Shown here piece by piece: positions 1-11,100 of a DNA stretch of 64,000 nt. The position numbers and the translations under genes were made by a program. This stretch comes from Giardia muris. Taxonomy: Eukaryota; Fornicata; Diplomonadida; Hexamitidae. Each line of letters begins with the position of its first letter. Position 1 is the stretch's first letter. The stretch spans positions 2,604,001-2,668,000 of the forward strand of contig CM016925.1 of assembly GCA_006247105.1 (NCBI GenBank), in the 5' to 3' direction. Below the pieces are notes generated by a model. That model searched no databases. It saw nothing but the letters and a program-made list of their open reading frames with translations, and was not told the DNA's origin.

Positions 1-214
1 AGAACAGGCGACACGTCCAGAGACGGTCGCCATCCCTATTGAGGAACAAGAAATAGATATGACAGACCCTCGTCGAGTCCTTCTTCTTAAGAAGATGACG
101 AAGCTAAGATTTGGAGGGTTTATGGCGGCGACTACCATCATCTGTATTATCAATCTAACCGCTTTCTTCCTCAGTACGTTCGTCGATACAAATACGTTCA
201 CGTTCAACATTTGA
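1..214 (+). CDS. C-terminal end of a membrane protein (5' partial)
   Basis: An open frame (codon phase starting at base 2) enters from the left edge and ends at TGA 212-214, leaving about 70 residues. A charged stretch containing PRRVLLLKKMTKLR is followed by one strongly hydrophobic segment (about 22 residues, around codons 39-60) and a short polar tail ending TFNI. This looks like the last transmembrane helix of a membrane protein with its basic side in the cytosol. The family cannot be recognised from this fragment. The next gene starts 11 bases downstream on the same strand. Confidence 0.6.
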   Translation, partial: EQATRPETVAIPIEEQEIDMTDPRRVLLLKKMTKLRFGGFMAATTIICIINLTAFFLSTFVDTNTFTFNI

Positions 215-225
215 TATAAATTTGG

Positions 226-2616
226 ATGTTCCATTATATTGATCATCGGCGCTTGTGCATGCTCACTCTATTCCGGCTGGACACGGCTTTAGTCTTCTCC
301 CTATACGGAGCGGTCCTGGGCCTTCCCGTCGGCCCATCCGATGAAGGTTCCGAACCTAATTTCAATGAAACGGTAATAACAGTCGTCGAGGCCTTACAAG
401 ATGCCTCGAAAGCACGTGGGGCATCAGGTGACCTTCTCTCTCGCTGTGCCACGGTGATCGTCAAGCACTTCCAGCGAGAAACTCGTTTGGAACTGGTTCA
501 GCGATTAATAGAGAGTATTTCGGATGACGGCCGGGCTCGGGCAAGGCTTGCAAACATGCTCCAGGTGTATTCTACAGACGTCTGCGCCACAAATAAGGAA
601 CTGGTGCGGCGTGGGTTCACCCCCATCTCCTTTAGGAGAATGTTTACTCGGTCAGAAGAAGACATCACTCCTTATCTCATGGCAAGTGCCATATTACAGC
701 TTGATGAAGGGCTTCAACGGGAATTCCAGCAACAACTCTCCGTGGCAGAAAAGGATTCCGATAAGCTGTATTGCTTATCAGTAATCGATAAAGCACATCC
801 TTTATTGAATAGAGTTGAACGGAGAAAACAGCACCCGGTCGTAACGAATGAGAACGTCTCCATACAAGCCAGTTGTCCTCAGAGTTCGAAAGCTCTTCAA
901 GTTACCATCGTCAGTGAGGTCGATACTGATTTGCTGGAGAAAAATAGTCGGTTATCATTGCAGGTACAGGATTTGGAGCGTCACGTTGAAATCTTGAATG
1001 GACAGATGAAACTTACCTCTTGTGATGTAGAAAAGATCACAGAGGAGCTGGAGAGTTCTAAAACACAGTGTTCTCTTCTTCAGCAACAACTGAGTGAGGC
1101 ACAAGACCTCGCAACACTTAAGACTCGCAGCCTGACGAAGCTTTCAATGCAAGTCATGAGTCTCTCTAACATGGTTATCACAGAAACAGAAACAGAGGGA
1201 CCTGGAACTAGTCCAGGTGATGTCCTTTCTCCGGGTTCTGATGATATTGCTTTAGCCCTTGTACGTCTTAGACAGATGTCGGCGAAATGGGGAGAGGTGC
1301 AAAGGATGAGTCAGACGATTGAGCTGCTGAAGGCGGAGTGTGAGAATCAGCGAGCAAGTCTAGTGGACACCATGGCATCTGTGGAACAACATGACCGCGT
1401 TGATGCTTGCGTCGGGACGGAAGCCTCCCTCTTTGTGCTTGGAGAGGGGAGTCCGGATCATGGAGAGACAGGATCTCTTGCCCTGGAGCAATTCCAGGGG
1501 AATAGTACGACCCACTCCATGATGCAAACGAATGATCTGGCGATCCTTCAGTCAACGCTAGTGGACCGGGAAGGAGAGCTGCATCGCCTACGGGCCAGTG
1601 TCATGACGTATGCCGCGGCCCTTGAACGGCTGGAGAAAGATGGGAGAGCTAAACAGTGTCTCCATGAGATCCAGGCCATTCGCAAGAAGATTGAGACGGA
1701 ATACTCGGAGATCATCGATCAAACCGGGAGCCGAATGCTTCAGTCATTCGACGCCTATGCTTCCACACGCGACCAGGCCGAGGCGGATTCGGAGGCGGCT
1801 CACCAGACGCAACTTAATACTCGGAATGAGGTCATTGCGGCCCTAAAACAGAAGCTTAAGGAGACAAAGGAGCAGCTGACATTGGAACAGGCCGCCCTAG
1901 CGGAACGTAATGATGTTGTCGCCGAACTCCATGCCGAGCTTCTTCAACGGGACGCTCTCGTCCAAAATCTTCTGGTCAAGGCCGATACCGCCGAAAGGGA
2001 TGCGGAGGCCTTGGCGGCCGCTCGCGAGGAGCTTGAGCAACGGGTAATCGTCCTGAAAACAGAGCTCCAGAGCCGTGATGCGATTATCGCAGAACTGACT
2101 CAAGCGCACTCCTTCTCTCCCGCATGGTTGCAGGCGGATATGCTCACCGCTAAGAGTAGGCTCGAGGACATTGTCACTCAGGCCTCCGAGCTTAGTGTAG
2201 AGCCAGACACATGGCCATCTGTACAAGCCACGTTCCTTGCCCAGCTTCGTGGAGCTTTAGCCGAGATCAAAAGTCTGTGCCGGCGAATACAACGGGAATT
2301 AAGCACATCGCGCACAGACTCATCGTCAGAGTCTCCTCCCACAGACCTTACCGCGGTTCCCAATCGACAACTTGATGCATCCTTCCCTCCAGGCGTACAG
2401 CTAACAGCCCCTATCCCCAGACCAGAGCAAGTAGACCATTCAAGTGCTGGCATATCCGATCCAGATATGGATGATGGACTTGTACGCTTTGCAGTGGATG
2501 AGACATCAATTGGAGAGGCTAAACGGGTCCCTACGACTGGGAGTTTACTTCTTGCCAAGAGCTGCGATGACTACGTCGACATTGATGACGCCCCAACGGA
2601 TGGGGACGAAGATTAG
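226..2616 (+). CDS. Coiled-coil protein, unknown function
   Basis: A 796-residue protein with no recognised enzyme motif. Residues 1-200 are mixed and probably folded. From about residue 235 to 300 and again from 450 to 640 it has long heptad-like stretches rich in Leu, Glu, Gln and Lys, for example repeated EL, AAL and ELQ patterns, predicting coiled coils. The last 130 residues are acidic, Ser/Pro-rich and probably disordered (ending DDAPTDGDED). The start at 226 follows an A/T-rich tract (GATATAAATTT); Met12 at 259 is an alternative. The TAG stop overlaps the TAA of the convergent CFAP100-like gene. Such proteins in Giardia are often cytoskeletal, but that is inference only. Confidence 0.75.
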   Translation: MFHYIDHRRLCMLTLFRLDTALVFSLYGAVLGLPVGPSDEGSEPNFNETVITVVEALQDASKARGASGDLLSRCATVIVKHFQRETRLELVQRLIESISDDGRARARLANMLQVYSTDVCATNKELVRRGFTPISFRRMFTRSEEDITPYLMASAILQLDEGLQREFQQQLSVAEKDSDKLYCLSVIDKAHPLLNRVERRKQHPVVTNENVSIQASCPQSSKALQVTIVSEVDTDLLEKNSRLSLQVQDLERHVEILNGQMKLTSCDVEKITEELESSKTQCSLLQQQLSEAQDLATLKTRSLTKLSMQVMSLSNMVITETETEGPGTSPGDVLSPGSDDIALALVRLRQMSAKWGEVQRMSQTIELLKAECENQRASLVDTMASVEQHDRVDACVGTEASLFVLGEGSPDHGETGSLALEQFQGNSTTHSMMQTNDLAILQSTLVDREGELHRLRASVMTYAAALERLEKDGRAKQCLHEIQAIRKKIETEYSEIIDQTGSRMLQSFDAYASTRDQAEADSEAAHQTQLNTRNEVIAALKQKLKETKEQLTLEQAALAERNDVVAELHAELLQRDALVQNLLVKADTAERDAEALAAAREELEQRVIVLKTELQSRDAIIAELTQAHSFSPAWLQADMLTAKSRLEDIVTQASELSVEPDTWPSVQATFLAQLRGALAEIKSLCRRIQRELSTSRTDSSSESPPTDLTAVPNRQLDASFPPGVQLTAPIPRPEQVDHSSAGISDPDMDDGLVRFAVDETSIGEAKRVPTTGSLLLAKSCDDYVDIDDAPTDGDED

Positions 2617-4823
2617 ACATAGAAGTCCGGCCCGAAATCGGCATTCCCTTGCTTTGCCGTTATGAACTGTAAGTGCCTCTTCTCGTCCTCGTCTGTCGCC
2701 GCGTTGCGGGCCGGGACGCGGTGAGGATTGACGTAACTCCGAGCCATGACCTTTCTCGAGATGTTATATTTGATAGGCTCTAGTGCACGCTCGCGGGCAC
2801 GAGCGATCTTCTCCGCGTGGAGGATAGCGAGTTCCTCTTGTTTCCGCTGATGTCGTTCCTTCCGGCGAGCCCTCTCACAGGCCTTCTCGAAAGCGACGTG
2901 GTATTTTAAGGGGAGTTTCTTCACGAGGACAGAGGAGCGCTCCAAAAGGCGCTCGATCTTACTGAGCATACTGAGAGACGCGATGGATGCCGCATCGGCC
3001 GGGGATGTGTGTGTGCAGTTGATGTAGACCTCACGGATGGCGGTTTCTAAGAGCTCGTTGAGCCGGACGTTATAGTCCAGCATCCCCTCGACATGCGCGG
3101 CCTCCGTGTTTGTCTCGCCAGAGCTGACACCACTTACGATCGTGCGAAGGTTGTGTTGTTGTGCCATGAGTTGTTGGATCTCCGCCTCGCGGTTCCGATA
3201 CTCCTGCAGTGCTCGGGAGGTGGACGCCTCACGAGATGTCTCGATATTGTGCAAGTATTCAAGCAGGAAGAAGTTTGTGCTTTCGATCGACCGCAAAGAC
3301 TCGAGGAAGTCCGTTGTGTCGACGAAGGGGATGGAGATGTTCTCGCGCACGAAGAGCCCGATATTTGTCGCGCAAAAATCTGTCAGTCCCGGTTCGGAAC
3401 ATGGGAAGTGAGCGTAGTCCTCCATCTTAAGGCTTGTTGCCGGGATGAGCTGTCGTAATGTTAACCCGAGCTGCTTAAGGTTTCCAGCCAGGGTTGGAGA
3501 GACGGAGGAGTTAGTATTACGCGAAGGGGCGTCACTATTGTCCGTAACATTGGAGCTTTTATGCTCGAATATGAAAGGAACCACGCGTTGTAAATATTGC
3601 TTATCCTCGGGGTTGCGCACGCCCAAGTAGTCGCAACAGTTAGTGCAGCCGTTTGCGCACCTGCCTGGAGGAATAGTGAAGAAGTAGAGAAGCTCATGAA
3701 GGGGCTTACTTTTGAGGACCTCATCTGTTTCCTCAAGTCCCTTGGAGAAGTCCATCGTATCTCCAAGGTCATTCGTGAAGACAACAGTATCTTCGGTAAG
3801 AATTTTATCATAATGAGTCACGGCCTTAGCGGTATCTCCTTCCTCGACCAAGGGATGATAGGGTTCGATTGCCTTTGATGCGACTAAGGCCGGTGGTATT
3901 CTGATACAGAAGCAATCTAAGCAGAGGCCATGGCAATGCCCATACTTCTCAATGCAGAAGGCAACGGCCATCCGTCGCAGCGTACACATCTCTCGCTCGT
4001 GGATAAGGACCTCCCTATCCGATACACACATCAACTGATCCAGGAAGAGTCTATACTTGTGCAATTGGATTATTGCCAGCTCGCCTTTCGCTATCTCCGA
4101 GCGTATCGCAACAATCTGGCTGCTCGTGTTTCGAATCATCTCCTGCCTCTGTGCCCTTGCCTTAACGGCACGCTCAGACTCGGCGATCGTCTTCACCGTC
4201 CCAAGGTCACTATGGCGGACAAACTTATCGAACTTGGTAACCTCCGCGTCAAGACGACGCGTCTCCTTCCGAAGATCACGCTCTTTCTCTTGGACAACAT
4301 CGTTAATGTTGGAAATTTCGTTCTTCTTCGTCTGCAAGGCCAGCTCGACGAGGAAGATCTCCCGTTGCTTAGCCATGTACTCGTCTAGCTTAGGGCGTGG
4401 CCCCGTATCTCGCACGAGCTTCTCGAGAAAGTCCTGGTCCTTCTTAGGAAGATGTGCATACTTCCCGGTGTAGAGTGGGGAGTACATATCAAGCCGGGCC
4501 CGCTCCTCATGCTCGCGCCTAGAATTCTGTCGCGGAAGCTGAGGAAGTATTCCCGAATCTTGAGAACGAGATGTTGATGAGGGTATTCGAGTGGCACCTA
4601 TACGAGATGGCTGTGCGCTCGAGGCAGTCGAACTCACGAGGCCAAGGTTTCTATTACGAGACGTGTAGTCATCTTTCCGAAGGTGAATAGGAATCTTCTT
4701 GAGGAGGGCCGTCTGTTCCGTTCGTTCCCGTAGTTCCGCCGCTCTGGCCTTAAACATGTTCGCATCCTCGGCTAGACGGAACGGGTTCTCGCAGATACGG
4801 TCAAAGTAACCCTCTTGGGACAT
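2613..4823 (-). CDS. CFAP100: CFAP100/MIA1-like axonemal coiled-coil protein (DUF4200)
   Basis: This 736-residue protein matches the family pattern of CFAP100 (CCDC37, MIA1 of Chlamydomonas). An NPFRL element lies near the N terminus. A DUF4200 coiled coil follows at about residues 145-265, opening EYMAKQREIFLVELAL and continuing with a FDKFVRHSD element, an SQIVAIRSEIAK element and a closing HKYRLFLDQL. The MIA complex modifies inner-arm I1/f dynein in other flagellates. The remainder holds two Cys-rich patches (GHCHGLCLDCFC and CANGCTNCC), not usual for the family and possibly metal-binding, then a basic coiled-coil tail. Its stop overlaps that of the upstream plus-strand gene. Family assignment comes from remembered conserved motifs, not from a search. 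Confidence 0.8.
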   Translation of the reverse strand: MSQEGYFDRICENPFRLAEDANMFKARAAELRERTEQTALLKKIPIHLRKDDYTSRNRNLGLVSSTASSAQPSRIGATRIPSSTSRSQDSGILPQLPRQNSRREHEERARLDMYSPLYTGKYAHLPKKDQDFLEKLVRDTGPRPKLDEYMAKQREIFLVELALQTKKNEISNINDVVQEKERDLRKETRRLDAEVTKFDKFVRHSDLGTVKTIAESERAVKARAQRQEMIRNTSSQIVAIRSEIAKGELAIIQLHKYRLFLDQLMCVSDREVLIHEREMCTLRRMAVAFCIEKYGHCHGLCLDCFCIRIPPALVASKAIEPYHPLVEEGDTAKAVTHYDKILTEDTVVFTNDLGDTMDFSKGLEETDEVLKSKPLHELLYFFTIPPGRCANGCTNCCDYLGVRNPEDKQYLQRVVPFIFEHKSSNVTDNSDAPSRNTNSSVSPTLAGNLKQLGLTLRQLIPATSLKMEDYAHFPCSEPGLTDFCATNIGLFVRENISIPFVDTTDFLESLRSIESTNFFLLEYLHNIETSREASTSRALQEYRNREAEIQQLMAQQHNLRTIVSGVSSGETNTEAAHVEGMLDYNVRLNELLETAIREVYINCTHTSPADAASIASLSMLSKIERLLERSSVLVKKLPLKYHVAFEKACERARRKERHQRKQEELAILHAEKIARARERALEPIKYNISRKVMARSYVNPHRVPARNAATDEDEKRHLQFITAKQGNADFGPDFYV

Positions 4824-4858
4824 CTAGCCTCCAGGAGCTTTTTTTTAGAAGTTGGCCC

Positions 4859-6688
4859 ATGGGTCCAAGTCGCCGCACTCCCGTGAGTAGGAGTACCAAC
4901 CGCCTCGCTCTCTCCACATCGACCCGGGATACAACGCCCGACGGGTTTCGGGTGAACCCAAGCAGGCCCTCATCGTTCTTGAACAACCCCGCCCTCGATA
5001 CTGCTACTACTCAGAGTATCGAGGATGAGATCGAATCCATCAACTACCAGGTCCGAGCATTGACACGCTGCGTCGACGGGCTGTTAACAGCTCAGATGGA
5101 GGCGCCATGTACAGAAGAGGCACCCCGTGTTCAGAAGCGATTGAAGAGAGTAATGGACTCGAACAAGGAGCTAAAGCAACAGCTCGAGGAGATGCAGACG
5201 TCGTGCGCCCTTATTATGGACACCAACAATAGAATGACGGCGGCGTTGCGCGCGGCTCTGACAAAGGCATTGAATCGGTGTGCAACTCTGGAGCTTCAGC
5301 TGTACGAAAAGCAAGAAAAGCTCGATAGCGTATATGGTTCTCTCCTCGAGCTTTCCACGTCAGTCGCGCTCGATGACTCGTTCAAGACACCGGATTCGAC
5401 CCGGACGTCCATGCAGAAGCTTCGATCTGTAATGGCAGCATCGGAAGTTGATGAAAAACTTCGTGCTCGTTCTCAAAAGGGACGTGTAGCAACGGCTTCA
5501 CGTGGTCCTAGTTCCGCGCCGAAATATACGTATGATTCCCCTTCTCTTCGTGTCTATCGCCTCTGTGGAAGTACCGAGTCTCCTTTGCATTCGCCAGGAT
5601 CTCCCATGGTACGAAAGACTAGGCCGACCCCGACCTCGCGTGGAGATGCCATTAGCTCTCCGATCGGTTCAGACCTTCATCCAACAAAAGGGTCGGCAGT
5701 ACTTCGGAGCGCTTCAAATCTACGCACCAGTGAGCTAGGCACACCCTCGGATATTCGGCCTGACGTTGTTCTTGGACGCTTCAACGTGGCAGACGAGAAG
5801 TCTGATGCGGTACGGCCTAATAGTTCTCGTCCTGGTTCCGCCAAAAACATAACGAGGCCACCTACACACTCACGAAAGGGGTCAGGAGTGTTAGCTCACG
5901 CGGCGGACATCAATGAGAAGGATTCATACACAGTAGGCCTGGAAAATAAGGTGGAACGGTTACAAAAGGAGCTCGAAATCTCTAATACTATGGTTCTTGA
6001 GCGTGATGCGCTTATTGCAGACCTATGTACCCAACAAGGTAGTATACTCCGTCCTTTCTCCGCTCCTGGCGGACGAAGTACCGGGCGACACGTACGCCGC
6101 TCTCCTTCGGGGTCTCTACAAACAGATATTCAAAGATTCGATATGTACTCTCAATATACTGGAAGTGGGACGGGAGAAAGGCCCGTGGGGACTCCCGCCA
6201 GCCAACTACATAGCCGTAAAAACAGCCAAAGTAACAGTCATGGTAACAGCCGCGGCAATAGCCGTGGTCGTAGTCGTAGTGCAAGTGGACAGGCGAAGAA
6301 ACTGAAAGGGGGTGAGAAGGAGACGTCGGATATGGAGTATGAGACTATAGATAAGACTACCTCAACAGGGACAAGCCCACGGTATCGTCTTAACACGTAT
6401 CAAGAGTCTCTTGACTCCGAAGCCATTATTGCACGGGCGGGCCTAGCGCTTAGCACATCAACTGGGACATCTATGGACTCTATGGGAAAGAGTGCTACGA
6501 AGAAGGAGAAAGGAAAGGAGAAAGAGAAGAAGAGGGAGAAGAAGAAGGGCATGGACCGAATTCTTGCGACTCAGCAGATCATACCCGAGAAGAAGCGTTC
6601 GAAAAGCCGAGGGGGCTGCTGTGGAGCCCGTCAGGTCAAGGAGATGCTTCTTGAAGAGGCAGGAACGGCAAGCGAGATCTACGGATAG
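4859..6688 (+). CDS. Low-complexity Ser/Arg- and Lys-rich protein, unknown
   Basis: A 609-residue protein, divergent from the CFAP100-like gene with a 35-base gap that contains a T8 tract. Residues 45-180 look coiled-coil (RVQKRLKRVMDSNKELKQQLEEM). Residues 185-370 are Ser/Thr/Pro-rich and probably disordered. A short coiled coil follows near 375-400, then an Asn/Ser/Arg/Gly repeat tract (about residues 455-480) and a highly charged Lys/Glu run near 545-565. The C terminus has a GGCCGA motif, which might be lipidated but is not at the extreme end. No family is recognised. Composition suggests a cytoskeleton-associated or scaffold protein, which is inference. Confidence 0.7.
   Translation: MGPSRRTPVSRSTNRLALSTSTRDTTPDGFRVNPSRPSSFLNNPALDTATTQSIEDEIESINYQVRALTRCVDGLLTAQMEAPCTEEAPRVQKRLKRVMDSNKELKQQLEEMQTSCALIMDTNNRMTAALRAALTKALNRCATLELQLYEKQEKLDSVYGSLLELSTSVALDDSFKTPDSTRTSMQKLRSVMAASEVDEKLRARSQKGRVATASRGPSSAPKYTYDSPSLRVYRLCGSTESPLHSPGSPMVRKTRPTPTSRGDAISSPIGSDLHPTKGSAVLRSASNLRTSELGTPSDIRPDVVLGRFNVADEKSDAVRPNSSRPGSAKNITRPPTHSRKGSGVLAHAADINEKDSYTVGLENKVERLQKELEISNTMVLERDALIADLCTQQGSILRPFSAPGGRSTGRHVRRSPSGSLQTDIQRFDMYSQYTGSGTGERPVGTPASQLHSRKNSQSNSHGNSRGNSRGRSRSASGQAKKLKGGEKETSDMEYETIDKTTSTGTSPRYRLNTYQESLDSEAIIARAGLALSTSTGTSMDSMGKSATKKEKGKEKEKKREKKKGMDRILATQQIIPEKKRSKSRGGCCGARQVKEMLLEEAGTASEIYG
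6223..6284 (+). repeat. Degenerate AAC-AGC type coding repeat (Asn-Ser-Arg-Gly tract)
   Basis: Imperfect short tandem repeats encode an NSRGNSRGRSRS-like tract inside the low-complexity protein at 4859-6688. The unit varies (NSQSNSHGNSRG), so it is a decayed or selected low-complexity tract rather than a fresh microsatellite. Confidence 0.6.
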
Positions 6689-6700
6689 AAAATCCCACTC

Positions 6701-8152
6701 ATGCCGCCTAGTCCTCTCGCCTATGGAGTCCTATCCCCGGAGACGACCAGCCGTTATCAGGATATCGGGCTCTTCCGAGATATGGATTCTCCATCTGAGG
6801 CTCGGACACGTCAACGGCTACATACCCCACGGAATCCGGATGGGACACCCATTGACAAGCCGACTCGTATCTCGAAGTTAATCGACCTCTTTTATGTGGA
6901 CATGGTGGTTGATAGCTTCGAGGACTCCGATATCGAGGATTATCAGACTCTTCGGCGTACAATTGAGACCCTCAAGAAGCGCGAGGAGAAGTATATCCAG
7001 GACCTTGACGACCTCACAATTCAACGCGACGACCTTCAAATCCATGTTGATGACCTAATGGATCAAATTTCGGACATGTCAACACAATTGAATGACTTCC
7101 AGGCTCGAATGCGGGAGGTCCCATCCCCGAGCCAGCTAACCTCGAAGAACGCGGAGATCCATCGCCTAAGCTGCGAGGTTGACGATCTTCGGCGCGACAA
7201 GGATGTACTTTCGTCACGCCTCAGAACTCTTACCTCGTCTATTGGGACGTCACTTGCACAGGCCGAGCAATACAAATGCGAAAAGGACGAGGCGACCCGT
7301 CTTGCAACCGAGATGATGAGTCGTAGCGTAGGATCATCTCAACGAGTCGAATACCTCCTATCCGAGAATAGTAAGCTCAAGGAGCGCCTGGCAGCCACTA
7401 CGCGCGCATCCAATGCTACCCAGCTCACTCTCATGCAGAAGGAGAAAGACTTGCTTGAGTGCCAGACACGTATCAATGATTTGCGAGGTCAATTAGATGA
7501 GGCGACAAAAAGGCGCCTTCAAGCCGAAAAGCGAGTATACCTACTCGAGGAATGCATAGGTGAGAAGGACCGCGAGATTGAGGAGCTTCGAGTACAACAA
7601 GAGGAGGCACAGAAGCGAATGGTTGCACAGGAGAGCATTGGAAACCGCACCTCATCGGATTACCAACGGAACCTCCGGATCAAAGAGACTGAGATGGGGG
7701 AGCTCATGGAAGCACATCGACAAGTGCTTGAAAAGAAGGACATTGAGATAACTACGCTCAGGAATCAATTGAAAATGACCTCCCAACGCTGCGAGGATTA
7801 TGCCACGCAGGTCGCTTCGCTCAAAGAAGCGACTCGCCAATCATCATCCGAGGATATCTCCTTCCCATTAAAGACCGGTTTATCGGATTTCAACACATCA
7901 CAAGTCTCATCGCGCGAGCAGGTAAGGCCAGGGGCGGAAGACTACGCCGCCTTGGAGAAGGAGATAACCTTGAAAACCATTCTCCTTCGGAAGAAGGACG
8001 AAGACCTAGATTTCTATAGGTCGCAATTGGCGCTTCGCGATATGGAGATAGAGCGTTTGACGGAACAACTTCAGGAGGAGGCGGCCTCCGGGAAGAAGAA
8101 AGGGTCGCGGTTGATGAAGGCATCCAAACGCGCCTCCACTCGCCTAGGGTAG
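6701..8152 (+). CDS. Long coiled-coil protein, unknown function
   Basis: A 483-residue protein, 12 bases downstream of the previous gene on the same strand. A Pro/Arg-rich head of about 85 residues precedes an almost continuous coiled coil (residues about 85-465). The heptads are rich in Leu, Glu, Arg and Gln, for example DDLTIQRDDLQIHVDDLMDQ. The tail is Lys/Arg-rich (KKKGSRLMKASKRASTR), suited to binding an acidic surface such as tubulin or nucleic acid. There is one base between its stop and that of the convergent P-type ATPase gene. No family is recognised; a structural role in cytoskeletal assemblies is a guess from shape only. Confidence 0.75.
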   Translation: MPPSPLAYGVLSPETTSRYQDIGLFRDMDSPSEARTRQRLHTPRNPDGTPIDKPTRISKLIDLFYVDMVVDSFEDSDIEDYQTLRRTIETLKKREEKYIQDLDDLTIQRDDLQIHVDDLMDQISDMSTQLNDFQARMREVPSPSQLTSKNAEIHRLSCEVDDLRRDKDVLSSRLRTLTSSIGTSLAQAEQYKCEKDEATRLATEMMSRSVGSSQRVEYLLSENSKLKERLAATTRASNATQLTLMQKEKDLLECQTRINDLRGQLDEATKRRLQAEKRVYLLEECIGEKDREIEELRVQQEEAQKRMVAQESIGNRTSSDYQRNLRIKETEMGELMEAHRQVLEKKDIEITTLRNQLKMTSQRCEDYATQVASLKEATRQSSSEDISFPLKTGLSDFNTSQVSSREQVRPGAEDYAALEKEITLKTILLRKKDEDLDFYRSQLALRDMEIERLTEQLQEEAASGKKKGSRLMKASKRASTRLG

Positions 8153-8153
8153 G

Positions 8154-11100
8154 TTATGGCTTTGCCTCCCGATATAGATTTAAGCAAAGGCCGACGGAAA
8201 TGACCAGAAGAGTGATGAGTCCGCTGACGCAGGCCGAAATTGTCGGTCCGATGATGACATTGACCGATACAAGGACACCTGAGCAGAAGATCAGAAGGAT
8301 CACTGTAGACACTATGGAGATATAGAAGACAGCACGCATGAACTTACGCACCGTCCCCGCAAAGCGGAGAAGAAGCTGGATGTCTTTCAAGCGCTTGGAT
8401 AGGAGTACGGCGTCCGTGGAGTCCTTAAGTAGCTGTTCGGCCGAGCCAACGGCGACGGATATGTCACATGCTGGTAGGCAACTCAGATCGTTCATCCCAT
8501 CGCAGATGAAAATCGTTCCATAGTGGGACTTTTCAGAAATGATGGGCCTCTGGTCCAACTGGGCCGCTGTCGGCCACGTCCCATGTTGCTTTAGATATCG
8601 GATCGCGTCGGGCTTCAGGTCTATTGTTGCGTCTGCGAAGACATTCGCTCGAGGAATACCGACCCTATCGGAGACGGTCCATGCCGAGGTACGGACATCG
8701 GCTGTAATCATGTAGACTCCATACCCTTGTTGCTTTAAGGCGGCTATCGTCTCCTTCGCATCCACCTGGAGAGTGTCGGCAAGGCTAAGAACTGAAATCA
8801 GCTCGTCACGGATGTATAGTGCGACAGTATCTTTCCCATGGAATAGGTCAAGAATTTCGTCATGAGTCTTATTTAACACGAACTCGCACTTAAACGACCG
8901 AGGATCGATGCGAGCGAATTGAAGGGGTTGCGTGCGATCGGAATTGGCAAAGGATAGGTCTCCATAGAGGACCTCTTCACCATCAATCATGGCGGTGATA
9001 CCACTACCATCTGCTCGAGTAGCGAAGTCATGGGCCTCTGGGAGTTCGAATTCGCTAAGTCTGGCAAGGTTTCGGACCATATGTTGTTGTGGCCTACCTT
9101 TAGCAAAAGAGACGATACTGCTAAGGATGCTGTAAATTGTCGGGTTTCCAGTGTAATGGGCAAACGTTGCGTGGTACTTCAAACACTTGATGGCAACGGA
9201 ATAAAGGAACTTGTCACGAAGCTTACTAAACTGCGGATTTGTATGAAGATTCTCGAGGATATCTTCCTTTGAGAACTCCTGAAAAAACTGCTTTTCGTTA
9301 GTCTTTGTTGATACTGGAGAGTATCCCGATGCAAGATCTGAAGGATTACTTTTGGAGCGTATGACATTAGCACTCATCAAAGAAGCATCTGTCAACGTTT
9401 TAGAAAGAGTGAGCACACAAGATGAAACGTCTGTGACATCATTGCCTTCTTCGGTATGGCTTGAGCTCATACTTTTCTTCAAATCGATACGATGTTCCTC
9501 ATCAGGATAATCAACTTGAGCGGGTAAGTAGGTTGTATCATGTGATGTGACTAGGTCGACAGACCCTAAGTCCTTATAGGCACAAATGGCATTTAAGGCG
9601 TCTATCGTCTTAGAAGACATACGCCTTTCAACCTCAGGTGCCTCAAATAACGAGAGACTATCCACCTTCATTTCATCGTCCTCACGCGCTTCCATCACAG
9701 TCTCGACCGAGGCCACTATTGGTTGTATTTGCACACCCCCGCTTTGCGAGGAGCCTGATGAGCACATATTCGGGGTCTCCCGTACCTTTATTGGCTTCTT
9801 TATCGTATAATTCCCGTCTGTAGTTTTCACCAAATGGTTTGTCGCCTCAAGAAAACCAAACATGGCATCGACGTTAAAGGGGATTAGAAGGCCCTCAATG
9901 TCGGGGAGCCCCAAGGTTAACGTCCCTATCTTTGAAAAAATCACGTGTGTAATAGACCCAAGCTTCTCACTAACACGCCCACAGCCTCGTAATAAAAGGC
10001 CTAGCTTTGTGCTCTTTGATGATCCCGCTAAAGAAATGATTGGAAAGGCTATCACTAAGGCTGTGGAACATGCAACGACTAATATCGACAAAAAGATGTA
10101 GAAGCATAGGTAAATACGTTCGAATGCTCGATTTCGCTGCAAAGATGCGCCTTGCGCATCTGTAGTTTGAAGATGTAGGACCTCCGCCATCTTATCGTCT
10201 CCAATAACATTTGTGAAGACAATTCCCGCCCAAATGCAGAAGACAAGGACTCCAAACCCAAGGATGGCCGGGCCAATGATCGCTAGCGTCTTATAGGCCA
10301 AGGATTGGAGACGTGGAGTGGCCTCGTGTGACTTCTGGGATCGTTGCAGCGTTGCAAAGATCCGCCCAATAATCGTGTCTTCGTTAAGCATAGCCGCGCA
10401 GACGTAGATATCATCGTGCATGACTCGGGACCCGGCATAAAGATTGTCTCCAACCGTCTTGACGGTCTTAATGAGTCGACGTCCAGCAATATAACCTTCG
10501 TCAACCTCTGAGGTACCATAAACAACAATTCCATCACAAGGACAACGATAACCAGCTTGAACACGTACAACACACCCGGGTAAAAGGGTACGTGTGGGGA
10601 CATTGCTGAGCTGATGTTGTTTGAAATCCTCATTATAATTCTTGAAGAGGTGATCAATGATCTCGTCAATTCGATATTTGTTCTTCAAGAGGCGAAGTAA
10701 TGGATCCATTGCGTCGGAAGTGGACTTTCCAAAGGAGATGCTTGTCGACATATGGGGTTGTTCTCCGGACTTACTGGTGAAGGATGTGTCTGAAGGACGA
10801 GTCAATGTATCATAAGAGGTTCCAAGAGGTCCAAGGGCTGAGGAACTACTTGACTCACTTTCGAGGATATTATCGACAAGGTTATCGAAGTTATCAGAAT
10901 AGCTTTGGACTAGTTCTTCCATGACCAGGTTAGTGATGATAGTGGTCTCGAGAGGGATGGATTGAGCCAGGCTGATATAAGGACGGCAGGAGGCTTGGCG
11001 AGCCTTGACGTCGATGAACTTACAGAGAGAAAGAAGAGTTACTAAGATCACGAGGGAGTCGCAGATGGGTGGGAGGCGAACTTGTTGCTCGACGATGATA

